From Trichomonas vaginalis G3 (Eukaryota; Parabasalia; Trichomonadida; Trichomonadidae): a stretch of 64,000 bases of DNA. A program made the translations under genes and the position numbers. Positions within the stretch are counted from its first letter, which is position 1. Each line of letters starts with the position of its first letter. Shown here piece by piece: positions 1 to 8,594 of this stretch. Location of the stretch: positions 7,130,001 through 7,194,000 of the forward strand of contig NC_067203.1 in NCBI RefSeq assembly GCF_026262505.1. The letters run 5' to 3'. The notes under the pieces were generated by a model, which saw nothing but the letters and a program-made list of their open reading frames with translations, was not told the origin of the DNA and searched no databases.

Positions 1-1100
1 CAACTCATCCTTACCTCAGACAAAAAGTCATCCTTACCTCAGTCATTGACTCATCCTTACCTCAGACAACAACTCATTCTTACCTCAGTCATTGACTCAT
101 CCTTACCTCAGACAAAAAGTCATCCTTACCTCAGACATATACTCATCCTTACCTCAGTCATTGACTCATCCTTACCTCAGACAAAAAGTCATCCTTACCT
201 CAGTCATTGACTCATCCTTACCTCAGACAACAACTCATTCTTACCTCAGTCATTGACTCATCCTTACCTCAGTCATTGACTCATCCTTACCTCAGACAAC
301 AACTCATCCTTACCTCAGACAAAAAGTCATCCTTACCTCAGTCATTGACTCATCCTTACCTCAGACAACAACTCATTCTTACCTCAGTCATTGACTCATC
401 CTTACCTCAGACAAAAAGTCATCCTTACCTCAGACATATACTCATCCTTACCTCAGTCATTGACTCATCCTTACCTCAGACAAAAAGTCATCCTTACCTC
501 AGTCATTGACTCATCCTTACCTCAGACAACAACTCATTCTTACCTCAGACAACAACTCATCCTTACCTCAGTCATTGACTCATCCTTACCTCAGACAAAA
601 AGTCATCCTTACCTCAGACAAAAAGTCATCCTTACCTCAGACAAAAAGTCATCCTTACCTCAGTCATAGACTCATCCTTACCTCAGTCATTGACTCATCC
701 TTACCTCAGACAACAACTCATCCTTACCTCAGACAAAAAGTCATCCTTACCTCAGACAAAAAGTCATCCTTACCTCAGTCATTGACTCATCCTTACCTCA
801 GACAAAAAGTCATCCTTACCTCAGTCATTGACTCATCCTTACCTCAGACAACAACTCATTCTTACCTCAGACAACAACTCATCCTTACCTCAGTCATTGA
901 CTCATCCTTACCTCAGACAAAAAGTCATCCTTACCTCAGACAAAAAGTCATCCTTACCTCAGACAAAAAGTCATCCTTACCTCAGTCATTGACTCATCCT
1001 TACCTCAGACAACAACTCATCCTTACCTCAGACATTGACTCATCCTTACCTCAGTCATTGACTCATCCTTACCTCAGTCATTGACTCATCCTTACCTCAG
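1..1100 (+). repeat. 23-bp satellite array, first orientation
   Basis: Tandem 23-bp units run from the window edge. Each has a nearly constant 16-base part (TCATCCTTACCTCAG plus one flanking base) followed by a 7-base part that takes one of about five forms: TCATTGA, ACAACAA, ACAAAAA, ACATATA, TCATAGA. A few units carry CATTCTT for CATCCTT. The order of variants repeats with a 299-bp offset (13 units; compare position 19 with 318), so there is a higher-order repeat. Because 23 is not a multiple of 3 and the unit lacks frequent stops, long 23-residue-repeat reading frames appear in several frames; I do not regard them as genes. Confidence 0.95.
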
Positions 1101-1541
1101 TCTCAGGAATATATATAAGAAATTATAGTGTTGGATGTCTCTGAGAGAAACTGAGTGTTGGATGTCAAAGAGAGACTGAGTGTTGGATATCCGTCTCTTA
1201 TTATATAATTATTTCACATATTAATTAATTTATACCCACGAATAAAATCTTTGATAACTCAATGAATACTTGTCCAGTGTTTCTGAATCTACACCGGCCA
1301 GAGATTCATATTTCGTTGCCAAATCGCGAAAATATTCATTATTGACAAAGTTATATCTATAATAGTATTGAACTAAAATATGGTTTTGAAAATTTAATAT
1401 AATAAAATTATTTTGAATTTAAATGTAAAGTTCTGGTAAGGAGTTAAATTAAGAAAGAATAATTGAGTAATTGAGTGATATTTGATAAGTTAGGGAGAAA
1501 ATTTCACATACATTGAAGTAAATATATGTTATTGCAAGAGT
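1101..1541. other. Spacer between the two inverted satellite arrays
   Basis: No gene seen. The left edge contains three diverged copies of a GAGTGTTGGAT phrase (about 1128-1195). The rest is AT-rich single-copy-looking sequence. It sits at the centre of a large inverted arrangement, because the satellite on its left and right is in opposite orientation. Confidence 0.7.
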
Positions 1542-3179
1542 TAGGATGAGTCTATGACTGAGGTAAGGATGACTTTTTGTCTGAGGTAAGGATGAGTCAA
1601 TGACTGAGGTAAGGATGAGTTGTTGTCTGAGGTAAGGATGAGTCAATGACTGAGGTAAGGATGAGTTGTTGTCTGAGGTAAGGATGAGTTGTTGTCTGAG
1701 GTAAGGATGAGTTGTTGTCTGAGGTAAGGATGAGTCAATGACTGAGGTAAGGATGAGTTGTTGTCTGAGGTAAGGATGAGTCAATGACTGAGGTAAGGAT
1801 GAGTCTATGACTGAGGTAATGATGAGTCAATGACTGAGGTAAGGATGAGTCTATGACTGAGGTAAGGATGAGTCTATGACTGAGGTAATGATGAGTCTAT
1901 GACTGAGGTAATGATGAGTCTATGACTGAGGTAAGGATGACTTTTTGTCTGAGGTAAGGATGAGTCAATGACTGAGGTAAGGATGAGTCAATGACTGAGG
2001 TAAGGATGAGTCAATGACTGAGGTAAGGATGACTTTTTGTCTGAGGTAAGGATGAGTCAATGACTGAGGTAAGGATGAGTTGTTGTCTGAGGTAAGGATG
2101 AGTCAATGACTGAGGTAAGGATGACTTTTTGTCTGAGGTAAGGATGAGTCAATGACTGAGGTAAGGATGAGTTGTTGTCTGAGGTAAGGATGAGTCAATG
2201 ACTGAGGTAAGGATGAGTTGTTGTCTGAGGTAAGGATGAGTCAATGACTGAGGTAAGGATGAGTTGTTGTCTGAGGTAATGATGAGTCTATGACTGAGGT
2301 AATGATGAGTCTATGACTGAGGTAAGGATGACTTTTTGTCTGAGGTAAGGATGACTTTTTGTCTGAGGTAAGGATGACTTTTTGTCTGAGGTAAGGATGA
2401 GTCAATGACTGAGGTAAGGATGAGTTGTTGTCTGAGGTAAGGATGACTTTTTGTCTGAGGTAAGGATGAGTCAATGACTGAGGTAAGGATGACTTTTTGT
2501 CTGAGGTAAGGATGACTTTTTGTCTGAGGTAAGGATGAGTTGTTGTCTGAGGTAAGGATGAGTTGTTGTCTGAGGTAAGGATGAGTTGTTGTCTGAGGTA
2601 AGGATGAGTCTATGACTGAGGTAAGGATGAGTCTATGACTGAGGTAAGGATGAGTTGTTGTCTGAGGTAAGGATGAGTCAATGACTAAGGTAAGGATGAG
2701 TCAATGACTGAGGTAAGGATGAGTCAATGACTGAGGTAAGGATGACTTTTTGTCTGAGGTAAGGATGAGTCAATGACTGAGGTAAGGATGAGTTGTTGTC
2801 TGAGGTAAGGATGAGTCAATGACTGAGGTAAGGATGAGTTGTTGTCTGAGGTAAGGATGAGTCAATGACTGAGGTAAGGATGAGTTGTTGTCTGAGGTAA
2901 TGATGAGTCTATGACTGAGGTAAGGATGAGTCAATGACTGAGGTAAGGATGAGTCTATGACTGAGGTAAGGATGAGTCTATGACTGAGGTAATGATGAGT
3001 CTATGACTGAGGTAAGGATGACTTTTTGTCTGAGGTAAGGATGACTTTTTGTCTGAGGTAAGGATGACTTTTTGTCTGAGGTAAGGATGAGTCAATGACT
3101 GAGGTAAGGATGAGTTGTTGTCTGAGGTAAGGATGAGTCAATGACTGAGGTAAGGATAAGTCAATGTCTGAGGTAAGGA
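1542..3179 (-). repeat. 23-bp satellite array, opposite orientation
   Basis: This is the reverse complement of the unit at 1-1100, with the same 7-base variants. It also contains a GGTAATGATGAG sub-variant, recurring around 1820-1920, 2275-2310, 2900 and 2995, that I do not see in the left array. The array is interrupted at 3179/3180 by the Polinton and resumes for about three units at 26352, in the same orientation, so the Polinton inserted into this array. Confidence 0.95.
3174..3179. repeat. Target-site duplication, left copy of the Polinton
   Basis: TAAGGA precedes the left TIR. The right copy is at 26351-26356, where the first T coincides with the last base of the TIR. The undisrupted satellite reads GGTAAGGATGAG, consistent with a 5-6 bp staggered cut. 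Confidence 0.85.
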
Positions 3180-3434
3180 AGTTAGTATCCCTAAGTTGTG
3201 TACTGAGGCACTGCGCGCCTCCATACACCACTTAGCGGTTTTGACACTTTACGAAACCAGTAACGTATATTTTACAACACAACCATAACACCAACTTAAC
3301 CTTAAATATTTACAAAACCATCTGACACATAAACGACATCACTAACGACTTCACTAACGAATTCCCTACCGTCCTCACTAAATAAAAATAACCTTATTTT
3401 TATTTTTTTTAATTTTTTATTTCATTGTAAAGAC

Positions 3435-3869
3435 ATGTCCGACTACATTTACTATGACTCTTTCCCAGAACGTTTCCGTGAACTATTCAAAACTCAAGTA
3501 AAACTGAGAAACATGCATTTTAACAAAGACAGACCCATTGACGATGAAAGAAACCCTGAATATATTACAATCCCTTATGACGCAAAGTTCATTGCATACA
3601 TTCCTTATGGTCGCAGAGGAACGAAAACTATTTCAACAAAGAACAAAAATTATTTCTGGAGCGATGAAGAAAATTGCCTTATCTACATAAATGCATACTT
3701 AAATAAAGCTACATATTGTACAAAAGAAGGTTGGACTGGATTTGAGCTCTACATATACGACGACGATGGAAACAGACGTTGTGTATACCCATACGATAAT
3801 ATGTACCATTGTTTTCATCAAGCATTAAACGAATACATAGTCAGTAAGGGTCTCATTCCTGTTGAGTAG
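3435..3869 (+). CDS. Polinton protein carried in the TIR, 144 aa, unknown function (left copy)
   Basis: I do not recognise this protein. It is 144 residues, rich in Tyr, Asp and Arg, with no signal peptide or membrane segment. It begins with a run of acidic and aromatic residues and has no visible catalytic motif. The ATG at 3435 follows an A/T-rich leader ending in TTTATTTCATTG, similar to the promoter block of other genes in this element. Because it lies wholly inside the TIR, the element carries two copies (second at 25662-26096), both reading inward from the ends. Polintons usually keep TIRs gene-free or nearly so; duplicated dosage may matter for this product. The frame is open throughout. 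Confidence 0.75.
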   Translation: MSDYIYYDSFPERFRELFKTQVKLRNMHFNKDRPIDDERNPEYITIPYDAKFIAYIPYGRRGTKTISTKNKNYFWSDEENCLIYINAYLNKATYCTKEGWTGFELYIYDDDGNRRCVYPYDNMYHCFHQALNEYIVSKGLIPVE

Positions 3870-3959
3870 ATATGCTTTATTTTTGTTCCCACATTTATTT
3901 AAAAATTAATGATATCACCACTCCCACACGTATGAAAACATAGCGCAAAAATAAATTTA

Positions 3960-4008
3960 GGTGAAGTGGTGAAATCTCACCTCTTTTTTCACCTCTTTTT
4001 TCACCTCA
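3960..4008. terminator. AGGTGA/TCACCT palindromic gene-end element, copy 1
   Basis: An AGGTGA copy, a core palindrome (GGTGAAATCTCACC) and then two further TCACCT copies separated by T-runs. It lies between the ends of two converging genes, inside the left TIR; its mirror is at 25523-25571. The role as a 3'-end or termination hairpin is inferred from position. Confidence 0.5.
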
Positions 4009-4013
4009 TGAAT

Positions 4014-4529
4014 TCATTGCTTTATAACTCTCTTCCTTGGTTTCTTTTTAGTTGCTTTCTTCACGTCTGTCTCCAACTTGACTGTCTTTCTTCTTCGTCC
4101 GTAATGATACCAGTTACTTCCACCAGTCAATGGGTCAAATGGTCTTTCGTAAGGGTTTCCATACATTCCATAGGGACCATACGGAAGAACTGCTGGTGGA
4201 GGAAGAGTTCCATCGACTCTATTTAAATGCATTGTTTCACCTTTCATCTGGTCATTAAAGTCTTTTGCGTGTTTTGAAAACTCATCGTCCTTTCCTAAAG
4301 CATTTTCCGACTCAGTCGCAACCAAATTGGATGCTTTATTTATGAGCCCTATTTTATTTAATCTTAACTTCTTTGCAACCCAGCCTCCAATCTTCCCTTT
4401 ATTTGCATCTAATGTCTTCGAAACCCTTCCTCCACTCATTTTATTTACTGCGTCATAAGCTCCAAGTGCTTTTGCTCCAAATGCTAATGCTTTTGTTCCC
4501 ATTGCGCCTAAAGCTGCCCAAGCTACCAT
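4014..4529 (-). CDS. Polinton protein, 171 aa, hydrophobic N-terminus and basic C-terminus
   Basis: Unknown family. Residues 1-25 are Ala/Gly/Leu rich and could form an amphipathic or membrane-active helix; residues 105-135 are Pro/Gly/Tyr rich (many PYG repeats); the last 30 residues are strongly basic (KKATKKKPRKR). That order resembles small internal virion proteins of adeno-like viruses, but this is only an analogy. The ATG directly follows the TAA of the upstream gene (TAAATG), so the two are probably co-translated. Its last 25 bases fall inside the left TIR, so the TIR boundary cuts through the gene's end. Confidence 0.65.
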   Translation of the reverse strand: MVAWAALGAMGTKALAFGAKALGAYDAVNKMSGGRVSKTLDANKGKIGGWVAKKLRLNKIGLINKASNLVATESENALGKDDEFSKHAKDFNDQMKGETMHLNRVDGTLPPPAVLPYGPYGMYGNPYERPFDPLTGGSNWYHYGRRRKTVKLETDVKKATKKKPRKRVIKQ

Positions 4530-4754
4530 TTACACCATATTAAAATCATCTCTCTTCAATATTATCTCATAAAAGTTCTCGTTACTGGAGAAAGTCAATG
4601 AAACATAAACATTCTCACGGGCTTCGCCCTCACCGCTTTGCGGTCTATCTAACTTCTTTCTTATCTCATCTATTCGCTTCAAAATGTCTGAACAATTGCT
4701 AACATCTTCTACAACAGTTATTTCATCATGACTGACCTTCAAGAACAAGCTCAT
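4530..4754 (-). CDS. Polinton small protein, 74 aa, unknown
   Basis: A 74-residue acidic protein with no recognised domain. It is in a tight minus-strand run: its ATG touches the TAA of a short upstream frame and its own TAA touches the next ATG at 4529. It contains a GC-rich double mini-hairpin (4619-4644) that adds roughly nine residues (SGEGEARE) unlike the rest of the protein, so the hairpin looks like an in-frame insert. Confidence 0.55.
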   Translation of the reverse strand: MSLFLKVSHDEITVVEDVSNCSDILKRIDEIRKKLDRPQSGEGEARENVYVSLTFSSNENFYEIILKRDDFNMV

Positions 4755-4858
4755 TTAATATGCAATTAAAATCATCTCAATAATGAGTCCATCCTTTCCA
4801 TCTTTAGGTAGCACAACATCTTTCATTGAAGAAGGTTCGACAAGTCTTATGTTTAAAC
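4755..4858 (-). other. Short open stretch between two small Polinton genes
   Basis: An ATG at 4826 opens a 23-codon frame ending in a TAA that touches the ATG of the next gene (TAAATG), the same junction style as its neighbours. It is too short to judge as a separate gene. Confidence 0.3.
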
Positions 4859-5332
4859 TTACTGACAAAAGTTTGTTATACTATAATGCTTCGGTGGCGA
4901 ATACATGTAGTTTGAAAGACATAATATAGATTCTTCAGCAAATTCACTTATACTGGATTTTATAACAATGTTCTCACGAGACCAAATACCACCAATTGAC
5001 AATCTTGTAAGCAATCCTGCTGAACCTTCTACTGTAAACATCGATGGTAACATTCCACGAAGGTCATCTATTGACATCGTTGAGTCACTGAATTTAAATA
5101 TTTTCTTAAAGCAATCGTCATTATCTAACCATGCAATAGCTTTGAAGTTTTCATTCGAATATACATCTGCTTCATTAAATGTAAAACCTGACTTCTTTGC
5201 AGAGATGACTTTAAAATCTATTGAGTTTGTTTCAAAATTATATGCTATGGTAACTTCTGAAGGTAATGGATGCCCTTCCGCAGTAAGTTGTTCTCTCACT
5301 ACCGTTTGAAGCTTTGTGTTAAAAACTTTCAT
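4859..5332 (-). CDS. Polinton protein, 157 aa, unknown
   Basis: No recognised domain. It is a mixed alpha/beta-looking protein with no membrane segment or signal peptide. The ATG at 5332 lies 14 bp after the stop of the next gene upstream (5347), so it belongs to the same minus-strand run of small genes that ends at 4014. The position next to the packaging ATPase suggests a morphogenesis role, but this is inference only. Confidence 0.6.
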   Translation of the reverse strand: MKVFNTKLQTVVREQLTAEGHPLPSEVTIAYNFETNSIDFKVISAKKSGFTFNEADVYSNENFKAIAWLDNDDCFKKIFKFSDSTMSIDDLRGMLPSMFTVEGSAGLLTRLSIGGIWSRENIVIKSSISEFAEESILCLSNYMYSPPKHYSITNFCQ

Positions 5333-5346
5333 GTCATCTCCTGTGT

Positions 5347-5637
5347 CTAGTTCACATACACAGCAATGGGAAAACTATCTTGCTTCTTTGTTTCATCATT
5401 ATACCTCAAAACATTAAAGTTCTTCAATAATATTGTCCTTCCTGCTGGAATACTTCGAACCTGTCTGATTTCAATAGCTTTCTCACCTCCTACATACTCT
5501 ACCCAGTGTCTTGGATATTCATAAGTATACTGACTTTCTTGAATTTTGGTTGGTTTCATCATAACGTGTTCATAGTATATCTTTATACTCTTGTCAGTTA
5601 GACTCGGTGCTATGTTCTGAATATTTCTGACTTGCAT
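5347..5637 (-). CDS. Polinton small protein, 96 aa, unknown
   Basis: The start at 5637 (MQVRNIQ) is preferred to an earlier in-frame codon at 5739, because the latter would overlap the opposite-strand ATPase gene. With this choice the two divergent ATGs (5637 minus, 5654 plus) are only 16 bp apart. The protein is basic with a beta-rich look (YEYPRHWVEYV, PAGRTILLKNF). No family recognised. Confidence 0.6.
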   Translation of the reverse strand: MQVRNIQNIAPSLTDKSIKIYYEHVMMKPTKIQESQYTYEYPRHWVEYVGGEKAIEIRQVRSIPAGRTILLKNFNVLRYNDETKKQDSFPIAVYVN

Positions 5638-5653
5638 TTTTAATGGAGATAAA

Positions 5654-6484
5654 ATGAAGCATTTAATACATGACGTAGATGAAGACATGAATGAAACTAC
5701 AGACAAACTTAACTCTTCTCTCATTCTTCCTTTCAGCAAAGATTATGAATTCTGTTCAAATGGTGTGTATTTCTATTGTGGAAAGATGGGTTCAGGTAAG
5801 ACATTTAACCTCATTCGTCATATACTCATAACAGAGCGTTTAGGTCAAGATTCATATTATGACCAAATCATTATATCAGCAACTTCAGACTCTATGGACT
5901 CAACAGCGAAAACATTTATGTCAAAAGTTCAAGCATCTGTCGTTAAAGTTCCAGATAGCGAACTCATGAATTTCTTCAACGTTACGTTCGACGTAAGAGG
6001 AAATATTATGCCATCGTTGAATTTATACAGTCAGGAATGCAAAAGACTTCAGAAGAGATGGAAAGAATTATTGACAAACACCACTTACGTCAATACTCAG
6101 GAGTTTACGATATGAAACGACTTACAAACTACATTCTGTCAAAACTTTCAAAATACCCCTTCAAAAAGTATCCTCAAATACTCTGCTCGTTTGCGACGAC
6201 TTCGCCGGAAAAGGTTTAGTGTCAAAGCCTGACTCACCATTAGCTAACATCATTACTAAAGTCAGACATTACCACTTAACTGTAGCAATACTTATGCAAA
6301 CATGGCGTTTTCTGCTTTAAACATAAAACGTCTCATAACTGACTTCGTTATCTTTCAAGGTTTCTCACGTTATGATATTGAACTCATTTGGAAACAGTCA
6401 GGTATAACATTACCTTTTGAAGAAATTTGGGAAGCATATAAGTCTCTCATCTCTCCTCGTTCATACCTTGAGATTCAATCATGA
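5654..6484 (+). pseudogene. Polinton genome-packaging ATPase (FtsK/HerA type), broken relic
   Basis: A Walker A motif (GKMGSGKT) is visible at about 5782-5805, and a hydrophobic stretch ending in two Asp (Walker B-like) follows near 6185-6195. The order, size and place beside small virion-like genes fit the packaging ATPase of Polintons and related DNA viruses, which in the family drives DNA into capsids. The region is interrupted by a few breaks and is not a working gene in this copy. Confidence 0.75.
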
Positions 6485-6538
6485 CTAATACCATTAAAGT
6501 CAAAATATTCCATGGGAACGACCAACATTGTTTTAAAG

Positions 6539-6934
6539 TTAACCTTCAATTGACTGATGGTAAACAAATTCCATTGCATCTCTGTCGCCATTTCTGTTAA
6601 TATTTTTGCTGTCATTCATATCATCCACTTCTCCATCCGTTAGCTTTTGAGGATATGCGTTAGAATAGCTGTTCTTAAATGAAGGCTTTTCACCTTTGAG
6701 AGCATAAACTCTATAACTTTCTGCATACTTTATGTTTGAACCTCCTGAGCCATCATTGACATAAATTTTTATAGGCTTCCACCCTTTGTTCATGTTCCTG
6801 CTTCTTCCCTTAGCTCTTTTGTTCAGTAGTTCTACATCTTTATACACAGCACCTGTCTCAGTGAATTCAACAATATTTTCATTCGTTAGCTTTACATTCA
6901 AACCCTTGTCGAGTATATTGTTCATTTCATACAT
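6539..6934 (-). CDS. Polinton protein, about 131 aa, unknown
   Basis: A longer frame reaches 7051, but that would overlap the divergent gene that starts at 6960, so I prefer the ATG at 6934 (or 6925). The protein is polar, with a basic middle (KRAKGRSRNMNKGWK), a Gly/Ser linker and an Asn/Asp-rich C-terminus; no domain recognised. The two divergent starts are about 25 bp apart. Confidence 0.5.
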   Translation of the reverse strand: MYEMNNILDKGLNVKLTNENIVEFTETGAVYKDVELLNKRAKGRSRNMNKGWKPIKIYVNDGSGGSNIKYAESYRVYALKGEKPSFKNSYSNAYPQKLTDGEVDDMNDSKNINRNGDRDAMEFVYHQSIEG

Positions 6935-6959
6935 ATAAAAGGTTTTTATTCTATATGAA

Positions 6960-7574
6960 ATGAGAAGCAAATCCATCTTAGCTGGTGCCGTTAATGTTCC
7001 AATTGAACCAACATCAAATGTTGACTCACGAACGACAAACAATATTGTCATAAAGAACTATAGTTCAGAGTGTTTGAAAGAAAAAGAACCAGAACTGAAA
7101 TCCGTGAATTTAAACTCAGCTTCAAACGCTAACGCTACATCAGATGTTAAGTTAGAGTATCCACCACTGGACCAAATTCTTTCAAGAGAAGCCAACGACA
7201 ACCCTTACACAAATGTTCAAACAAATCCTTCAGATAACGTAGACCATTACCTTCTTCAGTTATACCAAACAATTTTACTCAAAGACGATAAGAAGCTTTT
7301 GACAAATCTTATAAGCAAGAACCAAATAATTCTAACAAAGGAGGACCTTGAAAATGTTATATCACGAATAACAGGGAAACAATGTGTCATTGACTATCTC
7401 GACCCTGAAATCGAATGCTGTGGTCAAACGCCACCATTCATGAAAATAGGTAACATCCGCATCATTGAAACACCAGGAACTACAGGAGTTGAGTTTAAGT
7501 ATAAATATTCGAACGAGTATACAAAACTTTCAACAGAATATAAGCTTTGTTTGAAATATGTTTTAGTAAATTAA
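6960..7574 (+). CDS. Polinton protein, 204 aa, unknown
   Basis: Residues 1-100 are low-complexity (Asn, Ser, Glu rich); residues 100-204 look folded, with a Cys-containing segment (IECCGQTPPF). No family recognised. It converges with the minus-strand gene ending at 7571, overlapping by 4 bp. The low-complexity head and compact tail are compatible with a virion or scaffold protein, but nothing in the sequence proves it. Confidence 0.55.
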   Translation: MRSKSILAGAVNVPIEPTSNVDSRTTNNIVIKNYSSECLKEKEPELKSVNLNSASNANATSDVKLEYPPLDQILSREANDNPYTNVQTNPSDNVDHYLLQLYQTILLKDDKKLLTNLISKNQIILTKEDLENVISRITGKQCVIDYLDPEIECCGQTPPFMKIGNIRIIETPGTTGVEFKYKYSNEYTKLSTEYKLCLKYVLVN

Positions 7575-7840
7575 AGCAATTTGTAATATCTATCCAAAAC
7601 TTCTTCAACAGTATCGAACTCATCTTCATAATGCAAACCTAATCTTATTGACTTGGTGCAGTTTTCACTAACACAATATAGCGCTTTGCGCTCGGCGCCT
7701 TTGACGCCTTTTTCTGTTCTCTTGACTGACATAACTAACTCATTTGTTTCATCAAACAGCAATAACCAAAGTTCATGACCTAATACATAACATTCATACT
7801 TTATATTTTTAGCTCTGAGTTCTCTTGTAAGCTGTTGCAT
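7571..7840 (-). CDS. Polinton small protein, 89 aa, unknown
   Basis: An acidic-ended 89-residue protein. Its start overlaps the end of the upstream gene by 40 bp. A GC-rich double hairpin lies inside it at 7680-7708 and encodes a short Gly/Ala/Lys/Arg segment (GVKGAERKA) unlike the rest, again suggesting an in-frame insert. Function unknown. Confidence 0.55.
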   Translation of the reverse strand: MQQLTRELRAKNIKYECYVLGHELWLLLFDETNELVMSVKRTEKGVKGAERKALYCVSENCTKSIRLGLHYEDEFDTVEEVLDRYYKLL

Positions 7841-8577
7841 TTAATATTTTCTAAAAAGTCAACTTCAACAGTCATTCGCACTGGTGCCTTCAGTTCTACA
7901 GGCTCTCCTTGAAAGTCAACAAGTCTGAATTGCATGTCTTTCAAATTATGAGGACTAATGCGAACCCATTTACCTAAATGAGTTACTATGACAGGAACGT
8001 TTGGAATGAACATTGAATTGACTGCATAACAGAAGGATTTATATTCTACTGAACCTTTACTATTAACTCCTGAAATACCTGTGACATTAGCTATTTTTGA
8101 CTCAACGTATAAACAATTACCATAACATACGTATGGAACAGATTTCATCTCAATCGTTTTGTCAACACTTTTCAAAGGACATGTCATATGGTATGCTCCC
8201 AGAAGCAATTGAACTCTATGACTCATTCGTGTTATCTTAAACTCCTTCGCATAACTGAACTTCAAAACTCCTGCAATAAGTTTAACATTCATTAAGTTTT
8301 CTTCGTTCTCCTTGTTTATTGTAGTATTTATGAGCGCATTTAACACTCCAGCTAATGTTTCCATCTTATATTCTACATTATTGTGAAATCTTATTTCGTG
8401 CTTCTTTCCATCTATTTCAAGCTCCATGAAATCTGTTTCATCTGTTATAACGAATGAAGCGATAGTATTGAAGTCAACAACTCTGAAAGCAAGCGCTTCA
8501 TTCTGAAGACCTAAGTTTGTTTGTAGCTTTACTGTCCCGTATTCGTTTGGGTCTGTACTTTGCAAATAGAACAACAT
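7801..8577 (-). CDS. Polinton beta-rich protein, 258 aa, candidate minor capsid/penton protein
   Basis: The first frame codon is at 8610, but I take the ATG at 8577 (MLFYLQSTDP), which leaves 17 bp to the divergent ATG at 8595. The protein is rich in alternating hydrophobic/polar strands and ends in a phrase (MQFRLVDFQGEPVELKAP) of a kind I associate with beta-rich structural proteins of Polintons and adeno-like viruses. I therefore suggest a penton-type minor capsid protein. This is recognition by style; a structure prediction for a single jelly roll would decide it. The frame is open. Confidence 0.5.
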   Translation of the reverse strand: MLFYLQSTDPNEYGTVKLQTNLGLQNEALAFRVVDFNTIASFVITDETDFMELEIDGKKHEIRFHNNVEYKMETLAGVLNALINTTINKENEENLMNVKLIAGVLKFSYAKEFKITRMSHRVQLLLGAYHMTCPLKSVDKTIEMKSVPYVCYGNCLYVESKIANVTGISGVNSKGSVEYKSFCYAVNSMFIPNVPVIVTHLGKWVRISPHNLKDMQFRLVDFQGEPVELKAPVRMTVEVDFLENIKCNSLQENSELKI

Positions 8578-8594
8578 TTTATTCTCATTAAAAT

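Larger units (their letters stand above)
3180..4038 (+). repeat. Left terminal inverted repeat of the Polinton (859 bp)
   Basis: Position L in this repeat matches the complement of position 29531 minus L in 25493-26351. By eye I found no difference over its length, and the encoded 144-residue proteins are identical. It holds about 255 bp of non-coding end, one whole gene, a palindromic gene-end element, and the last 25 bases of the neighbouring minus-strand gene. Confidence 0.93.

Noticed and set aside
1-3179. Possible CRISPR array (constant part with variable part)
   Set aside because: The variable part is only 7 bases with about five recurring forms, there are no cas genes, and the genome is eukaryotic.
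207-3231. Long repeat proteins (THPYLRQ...ILTS) in the satellite
   Set aside because: They are the three-frame reading of a 23-bp repeat, appear in several frames and on both arrays, and have no independent coding evidence.
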